Shown here: positions 1 through 10,616 of the stretch, one piece after another
Numbering within the stretch: position 1 is the stretch's first letter
How the letters are laid out: each line of letters begins with the position of its first letter
From: Pseudomonas nicosulfuronedens
Lineage (GTDB): Bacteria > Pseudomonadota > Gammaproteobacteria > Pseudomonadales > Pseudomonadaceae
Assembly: GCF_005877905.1 (NCBI RefSeq)
Contig: NZ_SWDV01000012.1
Location: 168,512-232,511, forward strand
Direction of reading: 5' to 3'
Length of the DNA: 64,000 nt
Translations under genes and position numbers: made by a program
The notes under the pieces: generated by a model
What the model saw: only the letters and a program-made list of their open reading frames with translations
Database searches by the model: none
Told to the model about the DNA's origin: nothing

Positions 1-1571
1 GCTTCGAAACTCTTCAGCCGCAGCTGAAGGAAATTGGTGACGTCGAACGAATCCTTGCCCGAATCGGCCTGCGCAATGCCCGCCCGCGCGACCTCGCCCG
101 CCTGCGCGATGCTCTTGCCGCCCTGCCGGAACTGCAGAATGGCATGACCGAGCTGGAGGCCCCGCACCTGGGCGAACTGGCCACCAGCATCCGCACCTAC
201 CCGGAACTGGCTGACCTGCTGGCACGCGCCGTGATCGAGAATCCGCCCGCAGTGATCCGCGATGGCGGCGTCATTGCCCGTGGCTACGACGCCGAGCTGG
301 ACGAACTGCAGATGCTCAGCGAGAACGCCGGCCAGTACCTGATGGACCTGGAGACTCGCGAAAAGGCCCGCACCGGCCTGCCGAACCTGAAGGTCGGCTA
401 CAACCGCATCCATGGCTACTACATCGAGTTGCCGCGCGTGCAGGCTGAACAGGCTCCAGCCGATTACATTCGCCGCCAGACCCTGAAGGGCGCCGAACGC
501 TTCATCACGCCGGAACTGAAGGCCTTCGAAGACAAGGCGTTGTCGGCCCAGAGCCGGGCCCTGGCCCGTGAGAAGCAGCTGTACGAAGAGCTGCTGGAGC
601 TGCTGATCGGCCAATTGGCGCCGCTGCAGGACACCGCAGCCGCCCTGGCCGAGCTGGACGTGCTGTCCAACCTCGCTGAGCGCGCGCTGAACCTCGACCT
701 GAACCGCCCGCGCTTCGTCGAAGAGTCGGGCATTCTTATCGAGCAAGGCCGCCATCCGGTAGTCGAGCAGGTACTGGATACGCCATTCGTCGCCAACGAC
801 CTGAACCTCGACGAAGACACCCGCATGCTGGTGATTACCGGCCCTAACATGGGCGGTAAATCGACCTATATGCGGCAAACGGCACTGATCGTGCTACTTG
901 CGCACATCGGCAGTTTCGTCCCGGCCGCGCGCTGTGAACTGTCGCTGGTGGATCGCATCTTCACCCGGATCGGCTCCTCCGACGACCTCGCCGGCGGCCG
1001 CTCCACCTTCATGGTGGAGATGAGCGAAACCGCGAATATCCTGCACAACGCCAGCGACCGCAGCCTGGTGCTGATGGACGAAGTGGGACGCGGCACCAGC
1101 ACCTTCGACGGTCTGTCTCTGGCCTGGTCCGCAGCCGAACACCTGGCCAAACTGCGTGCCTTTACCCTGTTCGCGACTCACTATTTCGAGCTGACCGTGC
1201 TGCCCGAAAGCGAGCCGGCGGTATCCAACGTCCACCTGAACGCCACCGAACACAACGAGCGCATCGTGTTCCTGCACCACGTACTCCCCGGCCCGGCCAG
1301 CCAGAGTTATGGCTTGGCGGTCGCACAATTGGCGGGGGTACCAGGTGCGGTCATTCAGCGCGCCCGCGAGCATCTGTCGCGCCTGGAAACCACCAGTCTG
1401 CCCCACGAAGCACCGCGCTCGACCGACCCGAAAAGCCCGGCGCCACTGCAAAGCGACCTGTTCGCCAGCCTGCCGCACCCGATCGTCGAAGAGCTGATGC
1501 GTGTCAGCCCCGACGACCTGACTCCGCGTCAAGCTCTCGAATTGTTATATGCATGGAAGATGCGGGTCTGA
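1..1571 (+). CDS. mutS: DNA mismatch repair protein MutS (3' part, start outside window)
   Basis: This is the C-terminal ~520 residues of MutS, which recognises mispaired bases and recruits MutL. The reading frame is open from the first bases (codons from position 3), so the gene begins upstream of the window. Visible parts are the end of the lever/clamp region and the complete ABC-type ATPase: Walker [10 protein letters not shown] (about 840-866), the signature region around [14 protein letters not shown], and Walker [17 protein letters not shown]. The extreme C-terminus ([16 protein letters not shown]) resembles the MutS tetramerisation helix. The family is about 855 residues in Pseudomonas, so roughly 60% is present. 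fdxA follows after 65 bp on the same strand, as known for Pseudomonas. Confidence 0.97.
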   Translation, partial: FETLQPQLKEIGDVERILARIGLRNARPRDLARLRDALAALPELQNGMTELEAPHLGELATSIRTYPELADLLARAVIENPPAVIRDGGVIARGYDAELDELQMLSENAGQYLMDLETREKARTGLPNLKVGYNRIHGYYIELPRVQAEQAPADYIRRQTLKGAERFITPELKAFEDKALSAQSRALAREKQLYEELLELLIGQLAPLQDTAAALAELDVLSNLAERALNLDLNRPRFVEESGILIEQGRHPVVEQVLDTPFVANDLNLDEDTRMLVITGPNMGGKSTYMRQTALIVLLAHIGSFVPAARCELSLVDRIFTRIGSSDDLAGGRSTFMVEMSETANILHNASDRSLVLMDEVGRGTSTFDGLSLAWSAAEHLAKLRAFTLFATHYFELTVLPESEPAVSNVHLNATEHNERIVFLHHVLPGPASQSYGLAVAQLAGVPGAVIQRAREHLSRLETTSLPHEAPRSTDPKSPAPLQSDLFASLPHPIVEELMRVSPDDLTPRQALELLYAWKMRV

Positions 1572-1597
1572 CGGACCGCTGGACAAGCTGCTAGAAT
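1568..1597 (+). promoter_or_regulatory. Possible sigma70 promoter of fdxA
   Basis: A CTGACG element (1568-1573) lies 18 bp before TAGAAT (1592-1597), about 40 bp upstream of the fdxA start. The -35 overlaps the mutS stop codon. Read by eye only, with no mapped start site. Confidence 0.35.
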
Positions 1598-1636
1598 CGC
1601 GCGCGCTTAGCCGCCCGCCTGAGGAGAAAATTAGAA

Positions 1637-1960
1637 ATGACCTTCGTCGTCACCGACAACTGCATCAAGTGCAAATACACCGACTGCGTGGAAGTATGCC
1701 CGGTGGACTGCTTCTACGAAGGCCCGAACTTCCTGGTCATCCACCCGGATGAGTGCATCGACTGCGCCCTGTGCGAACCGGAGTGCCCGGCACAGGCGAT
1801 CTTCTCCGAGGACGAGGTCCCGGATGGCATGCAGGAGTTCATCGAGCTGAACAAGGATCTGGCCGATGTATGGCCGAACATCACCGAGAAGAAGGACTCC
1901 CTGCCGGACGCCGAAGAGTGGGACGGCAAGCCGAACAAGATGCAGTACCTGGAGCGCTGA
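1637..1960 (+). CDS. fdxA: Ferredoxin I, 7Fe-8S type (FdxA)
   Basis: Small soluble electron carrier of 107 residues. The N-terminal half holds two cysteine clusters, CIKCKYTDC...CP and [12 protein letters not shown], the arrangement of Azotobacter-type ferredoxin I with one [3Fe-4S] and one [4Fe-4S] centre. The acidic C-terminal extension ([19 protein letters not shown]) is also typical of this family. GAGGAG lies just upstream of the ATG. The gene sits between mutS and rsmZ/rpoS, a conserved Pseudomonas neighbourhood, and is followed by a terminator, so it is probably monocistronic. Confidence 0.96.
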   Translation: MTFVVTDNCIKCKYTDCVEVCPVDCFYEGPNFLVIHPDECIDCALCEPECPAQAIFSEDEVPDGMQEFIELNKDLADVWPNITEKKDSLPDAEEWDGKPNKMQYLER

Positions 1961-1983
1961 TCTTCAGCACCTCCAGAAATAGA

Positions 1984-2008
1984 AAAGGCCCGCCTAGTGC
2001 GGGCCTTT
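1984..2008 (+). terminator. Rho-independent terminator after fdxA
   Basis: Ten-bp stem AAAGGCCCGC / GCGGGCCTTT with a five-base loop, 23 bp after the fdxA stop. A short T run follows on the plus strand and the A run on the other side would let it work in both directions. Confidence 0.8.
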
Positions 2009-2038
2009 CTGCATCTGGGGCTTCACTTTTTCGCGGGC

Positions 2039-2158
2039 AAAAAAAGGGGCGGGATAACCCGCCCACTCTTTCTTCCCTTCTTCATCATCCTGATGAACCG
2101 CATCCTGCGGGGGTTCCTGACCGACATCCTTACCGGCCTGCGCCTTTCCGTGTACGCA
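2039..2158 (-). ncRNA. rsmZ: RsmZ regulatory RNA of the Gac/Rsm system
   Basis: This small RNA (~120 nt) sequesters the CsrA-type repressors RsmA/RsmE and so relieves translational repression. On the minus strand there are six GGA motifs (at 2149, 2129, 2117, 2105, 2090 and 2076, reading downward). Two are displayed in clear hairpin loops: CCGC-AGGAT-GCGG and TTCATC-AGGAT-GATGAA. The RNA ends in a GC-rich stem (2047-2064) and a T tract. A TACTAT -10 (2165-2170) sets the probable start near 2158, and a perfect GacA box lies ~170 bp upstream. The position between fdxA and rpoS matches known Pseudomonas rsmZ. Exact ends are estimates. Confidence 0.9.
2047..2064 (-). terminator. Rho-independent terminator of rsmZ
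   Basis: Seven-bp GGGCGGG / CCCGCCC stem with an ATAA-type loop. On the minus strand it is followed by a run of seven T (2045-2039). Confidence 0.85.
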
Positions 2159-2164
2159 GGAGTG

Positions 2165-2193
2165 ATAGTACCCGTCTGGCGGAACGCGGCAAC
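2165..2193 (-). promoter_or_regulatory. rsmZ core promoter
   Basis: On the minus strand a TACTAT -10 (2165-2170) is preceded 17 bp earlier by a weak -35, GTTGCC (2188-2193). A weak -35 fits dependence on the GacA activator bound upstream. The stretch between this promoter and the GacA box (about 2225-2275) is markedly AT-rich for this genome. Confidence 0.6.
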
Positions 2194-2318
2194 TGGGACA
2201 CTTCCGCGCAGCTACCACTTATGTCGCCCCTCATTGAAATAAAATACTTACAAAACAATAAGATACAAAAATTCGACGTCAGAGCTGGCGACACTTCAAG
2301 CTGAACGCTCACACACTG

Positions 2319-2336
2319 TGTAAGCGAATGCTTACA
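2319..2336 (-). promoter_or_regulatory. GacA box (upstream activating sequence) of rsmZ
   Basis: An 18-bp palindrome with arms TGTAAG and CTTACA separated by six bases, an exact match to the GacA-box form TGTAAG-N6-CTTACA. Its centre is about 170 bp upstream of the predicted rsmZ start, the usual distance for Pseudomonas rsm genes. It also lies only ~58 bp downstream of the rpoS stop. Confidence 0.92.
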
Positions 2337-2351
2337 TCGCGACGCATAAAA

Positions 2352-2373
2352 AAGCCCGGAATCATCCGGGCTT
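2352..2373 (-). terminator. Rho-independent terminator of rpoS
   Basis: Nine-bp stem AAGCCCGGA / TCCGGGCTT with a four-base loop, followed on the minus strand by a T6 run. It lies about 20 bp past the rpoS stop. Confidence 0.85.
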
Positions 2374-2393
2374 CTTCGTTGTCGACCTGAACA

Positions 2394-3398
<1,005 letters not shown>

Positions 3399-3493
3399 GT
3401 CGTTATCCCTTGCTGAGTTCGACAACAAGCCCAGGTGCGTCCTTATCCTTAGGACACCTAGGCCCGCTCACCCACGCAGGGGAACAGCAAGCG

Positions 3494-4342
3494 TCAACGA
3501 CTTGGCAGGTATTGCAGCGGATCTACAGGTTTACCCTGGCGGCGAATCTCGAAGTGCAGCTTCACCCGGTCGGTCCCTGTGGAGCCCATCTCGGCAATGT
3601 TCTGCCCGACTTTGACCTGTTGCCCTTCCCGCACCAGCAACCTGCGGTTGTGACCGTAGGCGCTTACGTAGGTATCGCTGTGCTTGATGATCACGAGTTC
3701 GCCGTAGCCCCGCAAACCACTACCGGCGTACACCACCGTGCCATTAGACGCAGCCAGGACAGGCTGGCCCAATTGCCCGCCTATATCAATCCCTTTATTC
3801 AAACTGCCGTTTGATGCAAAACGCCCAATAAGAGTGCCATTGGTCGGCCATATCCACCCCCCCGGAGCGCTCCCTGCGACCGCCGGAGTTCCGCCGCTGG
3901 CGGGCGTCTGCGCGGGAGTGGTGACGGCAGGAGTGGTCGGTTTGCTGGCGGTTGCCGGGGTTGATGTCGGTTTGTTGACAACTACCGGCGCGACAGGCGT
4001 TGTGTTTTTTGCGACAGACGGCGCTATCGACGAGCCACCATCGAAGCGGATGGCCTGCCCCGGGCGAATGGTGTACGGCGCGGAGATGTTGTTGCGCGCG
4101 GCCAGGGCTTTCCAGTCCCAGCCATAGCGGAAGGCGATGGAATACAGCGTGTCACCGGGACGCACCACGTACTGGCCGCTGGTGACAGTCGGCTTCTGCT
4201 GCGCGTTGCGGTCCACCACGGTCGTGGTGCTGCGCGAAGTCGAAGAACAGGCCGCCAGCAGAGAGCAGACGGCAATGGCCACCACAGCGTGGCCCAGGCC
4301 CTTGATCCAGTTCCGTTGACACAGGGTCGCTGTCAAGCTCAC
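3494..4342 (-). CDS. nlpD: LysM/M23 lipoprotein NlpD, amidase activator
   Basis: Outer-membrane lipoprotein of 282 residues that activates cell-separation amidases at the septum. A signal peptide ends in a lipobox (LLAAC, lipidated Cys32). A LysM peptidoglycan-binding domain (~57-100, YVVRPGDTLYSIAFRYGWDWKAL) is followed by a Pro/Thr/Ala-rich linker and a C-terminal LytM/M23 domain. The domain is degenerate: the first zinc-ligand histidine of an active M23 enzyme is Asn in NKGIDIG, as in other NlpD proteins, so it should regulate rather than cut. It lies in the surE-pcm-nlpD-rpoS arrangement. Confidence 0.94.
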   Translation of the reverse strand: MSLTATLCQRNWIKGLGHAVVAIAVCSLLAACSSTSRSTTTVVDRNAQQKPTVTSGQYVVRPGDTLYSIAFRYGWDWKALAARNNISAPYTIRPGQAIRFDGGSSIAPSVAKNTTPVAPVVVNKPTSTPATASKPTTPAVTTPAQTPASGGTPAVAGSAPGGWIWPTNGTLIGRFASNGSLNKGIDIGGQLGQPVLAASNGTVVYAGSGLRGYGELVIIKHSDTYVSAYGHNRRLLVREGQQVKVGQNIAEMGSTGTDRVKLHFEIRRQGKPVDPLQYLPSR

Positions 4343-4415
4343 CCATCCCCCTTATCCATGAATTGACGTCCAGCCTCACTGGCCGGCTGTTACCGCAGCC
4401 TTGAACGGCTTGCTC

Positions 4416-5087
4416 TCAGCCTAGCGGACCGTTGAGCAGCGGGACAAAGCGTACGGAATCCAGCACCTGGCGCTGGAAGCCGTCCTCGGTGCGGACGATC
4501 AGCATCAGTTGCTGCACCTCGCCACCGCCGACCGGAATCACCAGCCGCCCCCCGGGTGCCAGTTGATCCAGCAACGCCTGCGGGACCTCGGCCGCTGCCG
4601 CGGTGACGATGATGCCGTTGTAAGGCGCCAGAGCGGGCCAGCCCTCCCAGCCATCACCCCAACGAAAGACAACATTTCTCAGGTTTAGCTCCGCAAGTCG
4701 CTCCTTGGCGCGATCCTGCAGGGCCTGGATGCGCTCGACGGAGAACACCCGCTCCACCAGTTGCGACAGCACGGCAGTCTGGTAGCCGGAGCCAGTGCCG
4801 ATCTCCAGTACCTTGTCCAGCGGGCCCGCGGCCAGTAGCAACTCGGTCATCCGCGCCACCATGAAAGGCTGCGAGATGGTCTGGTTGTGCCCGATGGGCA
4901 GCGCGGTGTCTTCGTAGGCGCGGTGCGACAGCGCCTCGTCGACGAACAGGTGGCGCGGCGTACGACGGATCACTTCCAGCACGTGGGCGTTGGACAGGCC
5001 TTCTTCGTACAGACGCTGGATCAGGCGCTCGCGGGTGCGCTGGGAGGTCATGCCAATCCCGCCGCGGCGCGACAATTCATTGGCCAT
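4416..5087 (-). CDS. pcm: Protein-L-isoaspartate O-methyltransferase
   Basis: Methylates isoaspartyl residues in aged proteins using SAM, the first step of repair. Motif I is [15 protein letters not shown]; the active-site [14 protein letters not shown] segment and C-terminal VRFVPLLNG are typical. Two starts are possible. ATG 5087 has a strong GGAGGG seven bases upstream, overlaps the end of surE by 11 bp and gives 223 residues. ATG 5051 ([10 protein letters not shown]) gives 211 residues, the length I recall for the P. aeruginosa enzyme. I chose 5087 on the ribosome binding site. It is translationally close to surE, with which it is usually paired. Confidence 0.93.
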   Translation of the reverse strand: MANELSRRGGIGMTSQRTRERLIQRLYEEGLSNAHVLEVIRRTPRHLFVDEALSHRAYEDTALPIGHNQTISQPFMVARMTELLLAAGPLDKVLEIGTGSGYQTAVLSQLVERVFSVERIQALQDRAKERLAELNLRNVVFRWGDGWEGWPALAPYNGIIVTAAAAEVPQALLDQLAPGGRLVIPVGGGEVQQLMLIVRTEDGFQRQVLDSVRFVPLLNGPLG

Positions 5088-5835
5088 GGTCGAGCCCTCC
5101 GAGCCAGTCGCCAAGGACATTGAACGCCTCCCGGAAGGTCCGGTCCATCTGCAACGGCGTGATCGACACGTAACCCTGCATGACCGCGTGGAAATCGGTG
5201 CCCTCGCCGCCGTCCTCGGCATCGCCGGCAGCGGCGATCCAGTAGCCTTCCTTGCCGCGAGGGTTGACCACCTTGACCGGTGGCTTCGCGCGGGCGCGAT
5301 GGCCCAGGCGGGTCAACTGGATGCCCTTGATGCGCTCCAGCGGCAGGTTGGGAATGTTCACGTTGAGCACGGTACGCGGCGGCAGATCGAGCTTCTCATG
5401 GGACTCCACCAGCAGACGGGCGAAGTGCATCGCGGCCGGCAGGTTGTCCGTCAGGCGCGAGCAGAGCGAGAAGGCGAAGGCCGGGCGGGACAGGAAGCGG
5501 CCTTCCAGGGCCGCCGCCACGGTGCCCGAATAGAGCACGTCGTCGCCCAGGTTGGCGCCGAGGTTGATGCCTGAGACGACCATCTCCGGCACCTCTTCGA
5601 GCAGGCCGTTGAGACCCAGGTGCACGCAGTCGGTCGGGGTGCCGTTGAGGCTGATGAAACCATTGCCCAGGCGATGGGGATGCAGCGGCCGATCCAGCGT
5701 CAGCGAACTACTCGCTCCGCTACGATCGGCTTCCGGGGCGATCACGATGCAGTCCGCATAATCGGACAGCGCGTCGTGAAGCGCGGCGATACCGGGTGCA
5801 GTGACCCCGTCGTCGTTGGCAATCAATATGCGCAT
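5077..5835 (-). CDS. surE: 5'/3'-nucleotidase SurE
   Basis: Survival protein E, a metal-dependent nucleoside monophosphatase of 252 residues. The metal ligands of the family are visible: Asp8-Asp9 in [10 protein letters not shown], Ser39 in [10 protein letters not shown] and Asn91 in [11 protein letters not shown]. Its start overlaps the 3' end of truD by 13 bp, indicating translational coupling in the ispF-truD-surE-pcm-nlpD series, and its product acts in stationary-phase nucleotide salvage, fitting with rpoS downstream. Confidence 0.96.
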   Translation of the reverse strand: MRILIANDDGVTAPGIAALHDALSDYADCIVIAPEADRSGASSSLTLDRPLHPHRLGNGFISLNGTPTDCVHLGLNGLLEEVPEMVVSGINLGANLGDDVLYSGTVAAALEGRFLSRPAFAFSLCSRLTDNLPAAMHFARLLVESHEKLDLPPRTVLNVNIPNLPLERIKGIQLTRLGHRARAKPPVKVVNPRGKEGYWIAAAGDAEDGGEGTDFHAVMQGYVSITPLQMDRTFREAFNVLGDWLGGLDHGQ

Positions 5836-6881
5836 GGGCTTTCCGTCTGCCCTGCCGGCACGAGGTCGATCAGCTCGCGCACTACCACGGTGGCGAAGCA
5901 GCCAGCCGGCAGGACGAATTCCAGTTGCAGAATGTCAGGGGCGGGATAATGCCATGTAAGCCCCGGGATGGGGAGCCGCAGAATACGCCGTTCGTGCGCC
6001 ATGTCCGCACTGGCGAGCCACTGGCAAAGCGCCATCTCCGCCTGCTGCACGCTGCTTTCAATCTCTCCGGGACGGCTCGTCGCCGGCGAACCGCCCTCAC
6101 CCCACATTGGGCCGGTGGGGTGCAGGTCGAGTGCTACGAGGCGCGGGTCGGAGCACTCCGCTTCGCCGGCGGGGAAGAAGCTGCGGCTGTCGGTGAACGC
6201 CAGCAGGTCGCCGACCAGCGCCTGGTTCCACGTGCCCTCCGCCACGCGGCGGGCCAGCACCTGGTTGAAGATATAGCTGCGGGCCGCCGAGAGCATCCGC
6301 GAGCGCATGTTGCGATGCTCCGGCAGCTTGCCGCGCTCGGCGAAGCCACGGGCGTCAAAGATGTTGCCGCCGTCATGGCCGAAACGCTGGGTACCGAAGT
6401 AGTTCGGCACGCCCTGGGCGACGATGGCTTTCAGACGCCTTTCGAGCTGCTCTCGGTCCGCCTGCAATTCGGTCAGGCGCAAGGTAAAGCCGTTGGCCGA
6501 ATGCGCGCCGCGCTGCAATTTGCGGCGATGGCGATTGCGCTCGAGGATGCGCAGGCTGTCGTCCTCGGCAGCGGCCAAGTCCGGATCGGACTTGCCAGGC
6601 AGGTGCAGGCTGAACCACTGGCGGGTCAGCGCCTGCCGATCCTTGAGGCCGGCGTAGCTGATCATCTTCACCGGCACGCCGGCAGCACGGGCCAGGCGAC
6701 GGGCGGCCTCCTCGGTGTTCAGGCCGCGCTTCTCGACCCACAGCCAGAGGTGTTCGCCGTCACCGGAGAGCGGGATGTCCAGCACTTCGTCGACCTGGAA
6801 GTCTTCCGCCACCGCCTTGAGCACGGCACTTCCGCAGGCGTCGCCATGGGCGCGCGGGCCCAGCAGTTCCAGCTCCGTCAT
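5823..6881 (-). CDS. truD: tRNA pseudouridine(13) synthase TruD
   Basis: Isomerises uridine 13 of tRNA-Glu to pseudouridine; 352 residues, normal for the family. The catalytic aspartate is Asp81 in the signature GLKDRQA, and the characteristic NYFGTQRFG motif is present. The start overlaps the ispF stop by 4 bp (ATGA), so translation is coupled to ispF, and its end overlaps surE. Confidence 0.96.
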   Translation of the reverse strand: MTELELLGPRAHGDACGSAVLKAVAEDFQVDEVLDIPLSGDGEHLWLWVEKRGLNTEEAARRLARAAGVPVKMISYAGLKDRQALTRQWFSLHLPGKSDPDLAAAEDDSLRILERNRHRRKLQRGAHSANGFTLRLTELQADREQLERRLKAIVAQGVPNYFGTQRFGHDGGNIFDARGFAERGKLPEHRNMRSRMLSAARSYIFNQVLARRVAEGTWNQALVGDLLAFTDSRSFFPAGEAECSDPRLVALDLHPTGPMWGEGGSPATSRPGEIESSVQQAEMALCQWLASADMAHERRILRLPIPGLTWHYPAPDILQLEFVLPAGCFATVVVRELIDLVPAGQTESPCAY

Positions 6882-7351
6882 GCGCGAACCAGCAGGGCAA
6901 CGGCGTGGACCGCAATGCCCTCTTCACGGCCGGTAAAGCCGAGCTTCTCGGTGGTGGTGGCCTTGACGTTGACCTGGTCCAGTTCGACCTTCAGGTCGGC
7001 GGCGATGGTTTCGCGCATGCTCTGGATGTGCGGTGCCATCTTCGGCGCCTGAGCGATGATGGTGGTGTCGACGTTCTCCACCTTCCAGCCCTTGGCCTCC
7101 ACCAGACTCAGTACGTGGCGCAACAGCGCGCGGCTGTCGGCGCCCTTGAACTGCGGGTCGGTGTCGGGGAAGTGCTTGCCGATATCGCCCAGCGCGCAGG
7201 CGCCCAGCAGAGCATCGGAGAGCGCGTGCAGCAGCACGTCGCCGTCGGAATGGGCAACGAGCCCGAACTTGTGGGGAATACGCACGCCGCCGAGGGTGAT
7301 GAAGTCGCCCTCGCCGAAGCGGTGTACGTCGTAGCCATGTCCGATACGCAT
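6878..7351 (-). CDS. ispF: 2-C-methyl-D-erythritol 2,4-cyclodiphosphate synthase
   Basis: Fifth enzyme of the MEP isoprenoid pathway; cyclises CDP-methylerythritol 2-phosphate with loss of CMP. At 157 residues it is the normal length. Zinc ligands Asp8, His10 (GYDVHRFG) and His42 (HSDGDVLLH) are present, as is the C-terminal [16 protein letters not shown] motif. Unusually, no Shine-Dalgarno is visible: the intrinsic terminator of fghA ends only two bases before the ATG. ispD of the same pathway lies at 12.2 kb and dxr at 31.9 kb. Confidence 0.96.
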   Translation of the reverse strand: MRIGHGYDVHRFGEGDFITLGGVRIPHKFGLVAHSDGDVLLHALSDALLGACALGDIGKHFPDTDPQFKGADSRALLRHVLSLVEAKGWKVENVDTTIIAQAPKMAPHIQSMRETIAADLKVELDQVNVKATTTEKLGFTGREEGIAVHAVALLVRA

Positions 7352-7352
7352 G

Positions 7353-7380
7353 AAAAAACGCCCTGTAGATGTCAGGGCGT
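7353..7380 (-). terminator. Terminator after fghA, abutting the ispF start
   Basis: Stem ACGCCCTG (7358-7365) / CAGGGCGT (7373-7380) with a seven-base loop and, on the minus strand, a run of T from 7357 to 7353. The ispF ATG begins at 7351, so stem and T run occupy where its ribosome binding site would be expected. Confidence 0.8.
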
Positions 7381-7410
7381 CGATTCTACCGGATCACCGC
7401 GCAGAGGGTG

Positions 7411-8262
7411 TCAGCCGCAGAGCGCCGCAGCGTGGTGGCGAAGGTGATCTTCGATGAAGCTCGCAATGAAGTAATAGCTGTGGTCGTAGCCGGGCTGCAG
7501 GCGCAGTTCCAGCGGATGACCGACCACAGCAGCGGCTTCGCGCAGGGCTTCGGGCTTGAGCTGCACGGAGAGGAAGTCGTCGCGATCCCCCTGGTCCACC
7601 AGGATCGGCAGTCGTTCACTGGCATTCGCCAACAGCTCTGCGGCATCCCACTCGCGCCAGGCGGCAACATCCTCACCCAGGAAGCGTCCCAGCGCCTTCT
7701 GTCCCCACGGGCAATCGCTGGGATGGGTGATCGGCGCGAAGGCCGACAGCGACAGGTAACGACCCGGATTGCGCAGGGCGCAGATCAACGCACCATGGCC
7801 ACCCATGGAGTGGCCGCTGATGCCGCGTTTCTGGGAAACCGGGAAGTTTGCCTCGATCAGCGCCGGTAGTTCCTGCACCACGTAATCGTGCATGCGGTAG
7901 TGGCGCGCCCAGGGCTCCTGGGTGGCGTTGACGTAGAAACCGGCGCCGAGGCCGAAGTCCCACGCGCCATCCGGATCGCCGGGCACTTCCGGCCCACGTG
8001 GACTGGTGTCCGGCGCGACGATGACAATCCCCAGCTCGGCAGCCATGCGCTGGGCGCCGGCCTTCTGCATGAAGTTCTCGTCGGTGCAGGTCAGGCCGGA
8101 CAGCCAGTACAGTACCGGCAGGCCCGCTTCGGGCTCGGCCTGGGGCGGCAGGTAGACCGCGAAGGCCATGTCGCAGCCGAGGGTTTCGGAGCGATGGCGA
8201 TAGCGCTGGTGCCAACCGCCGAAACTCTTCTGGCTGCTGATCAGTTCGATGGAGTCCGTCAT
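7411..8262 (-). CDS. fghA: S-formylglutathione hydrolase
   Basis: Hydrolyses S-formylglutathione to formate and glutathione, the last step of glutathione-dependent formaldehyde detoxification. It is an alpha/beta hydrolase of the esterase D family, 283 residues, with nucleophile Ser152 in GHSMGGHG and the catalytic His in YDHSYYF near the C-terminus. The ATG at 8262 has an ideal AAGGAG six bases upstream. It lies 51 bp downstream of adhC and is almost certainly cotranscribed with it; a strong terminator follows. Confidence 0.95.
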   Translation of the reverse strand: MTDSIELISSQKSFGGWHQRYRHRSETLGCDMAFAVYLPPQAEPEAGLPVLYWLSGLTCTDENFMQKAGAQRMAAELGIVIVAPDTSPRGPEVPGDPDGAWDFGLGAGFYVNATQEPWARHYRMHDYVVQELPALIEANFPVSQKRGISGHSMGGHGALICALRNPGRYLSLSAFAPITHPSDCPWGQKALGRFLGEDVAAWREWDAAELLANASERLPILVDQGDRDDFLSVQLKPEALREAAAVVGHPLELRLQPGYDHSYYFIASFIEDHLRHHAAALCG

Positions 8263-8313
8263 GGAAATCTCCTTCCTGCAAGGCCGGGGCGCACGCACGC
8301 CCCGGCATGCCTA

Positions 8314-9625
<1,312 letters not shown>

Positions 9626-9642
9626 ATACAGGGATAATCCAG

Positions 9643-10527
9643 ATGCACCGCTGGGAAGGACTGGACGAATTCGTCGCCGTCGCCGAAACCGGCCAATTCA
9701 CCGCTGCCGCCGAGCGCCTGGGCGTCTCGTCGTCCCACGTCAGCCGCCAGGTCGCGAGACTGGAGGAGCGGCTGCAGACCCGCCTCCTTTACCGCAATAC
9801 CCGCAAGGTAACGCTGAGCGAAGCCGGCCAGACTTTCCTGCAGCATTGCCGACGCCTCCAGGATGCGCGCGAAGAGGCATTGCGAGCGGTCAGCGATCTA
9901 TCCGCTGAGCCCAAGGGCCTGCTACGCATGACCTGCGCGGTGGCCTATGGCGAGCGTTTCGTGGTGCCTTTGGTGAACGAGTTCATGGCGCAGTTCCGCC
10001 AGCTGCGGGTGGAGATCGAGCTGTCGAACCGACAGCTCGATCTGTTCCACGAAGGCTTCGACCTGGCGATCCGCCTCGGCCGCCTGAGCGACTCGCGGCT
10101 GGTGGCCACGCGCCTGGCGCCACGTGTGATGTACCTCTGTGCTACTCCGGACTACCTGACTCGTCACGGCACACCGCAAAGCGTGGCGGAACTGACACAG
10201 CACAACTGCCTGGTGGGCAGCAGCGACCAGTGGAGCTTCCTCGAGGACGGCCGCGAAACCCAACACCGAGTGCAGGGAAACTGGCGCTGCAATAGCGGCC
10301 AGGCGGTTCTCGACGCAGCGCTGCGCGGATTCGGCCTGTGCCAGTTACCGGATTACTACGTGCTGGAACACCTGCGCAGCGGTCGCCTGATCTCCCTGCT
10401 TGAGGCCCACCAACCACCTAACACGGGGGTCTGGGCGCTTTATCCACAGCAGCGGCACCTGTCGCCCAAGGTGCGGCAATTGGTGGATCATCTGAAGGAG
10501 GGTTTACAGCACCTGCAGCCTGCCTAG
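9643..10527 (+). CDS. gfnR: LysR-family transcriptional regulator, GfnR-like
   Basis: LysR-type regulator of 294 residues: N-terminal winged helix-turn-helix (~18-37, GQFTAAAERLGVSSSHVSRQVARLEERL) and a C-terminal periplasmic-binding-like effector domain. It is divergent from adhC-fghA, the arrangement described for the formaldehyde-responsive regulator GfnR of P. aeruginosa, so its likely job is induction of formaldehyde detoxification. The name rests on position and family, not on a tested alignment. A palindrome (9602-9625) lies just upstream of the start and could serve autoregulation. Confidence 0.85.
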   Translation: MHRWEGLDEFVAVAETGQFTAAAERLGVSSSHVSRQVARLEERLQTRLLYRNTRKVTLSEAGQTFLQHCRRLQDAREEALRAVSDLSAEPKGLLRMTCAVAYGERFVVPLVNEFMAQFRQLRVEIELSNRQLDLFHEGFDLAIRLGRLSDSRLVATRLAPRVMYLCATPDYLTRHGTPQSVAELTQHNCLVGSSDQWSFLEDGRETQHRVQGNWRCNSGQAVLDAALRGFGLCQLPDYYVLEHLRSGRLISLLEAHQPPNTGVWALYPQQRHLSPKVRQLVDHLKEGLQHLQPA

Positions 10528-10616
10528 GACTATTCCCCCTTGTCTTGCAGCAAGTGGCGGCGGCTTCGATTGGCTAAAATGGGCGGTTTCCCACCAATAG
10601 TTTCAAGGACGACAGC

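Noticed and set aside
3494..4342. NlpD as an active M23 endopeptidase
   Set aside because: The first zinc ligand His is replaced by Asn (NKGIDIG), the known NlpD pattern, so an activator role is retained.
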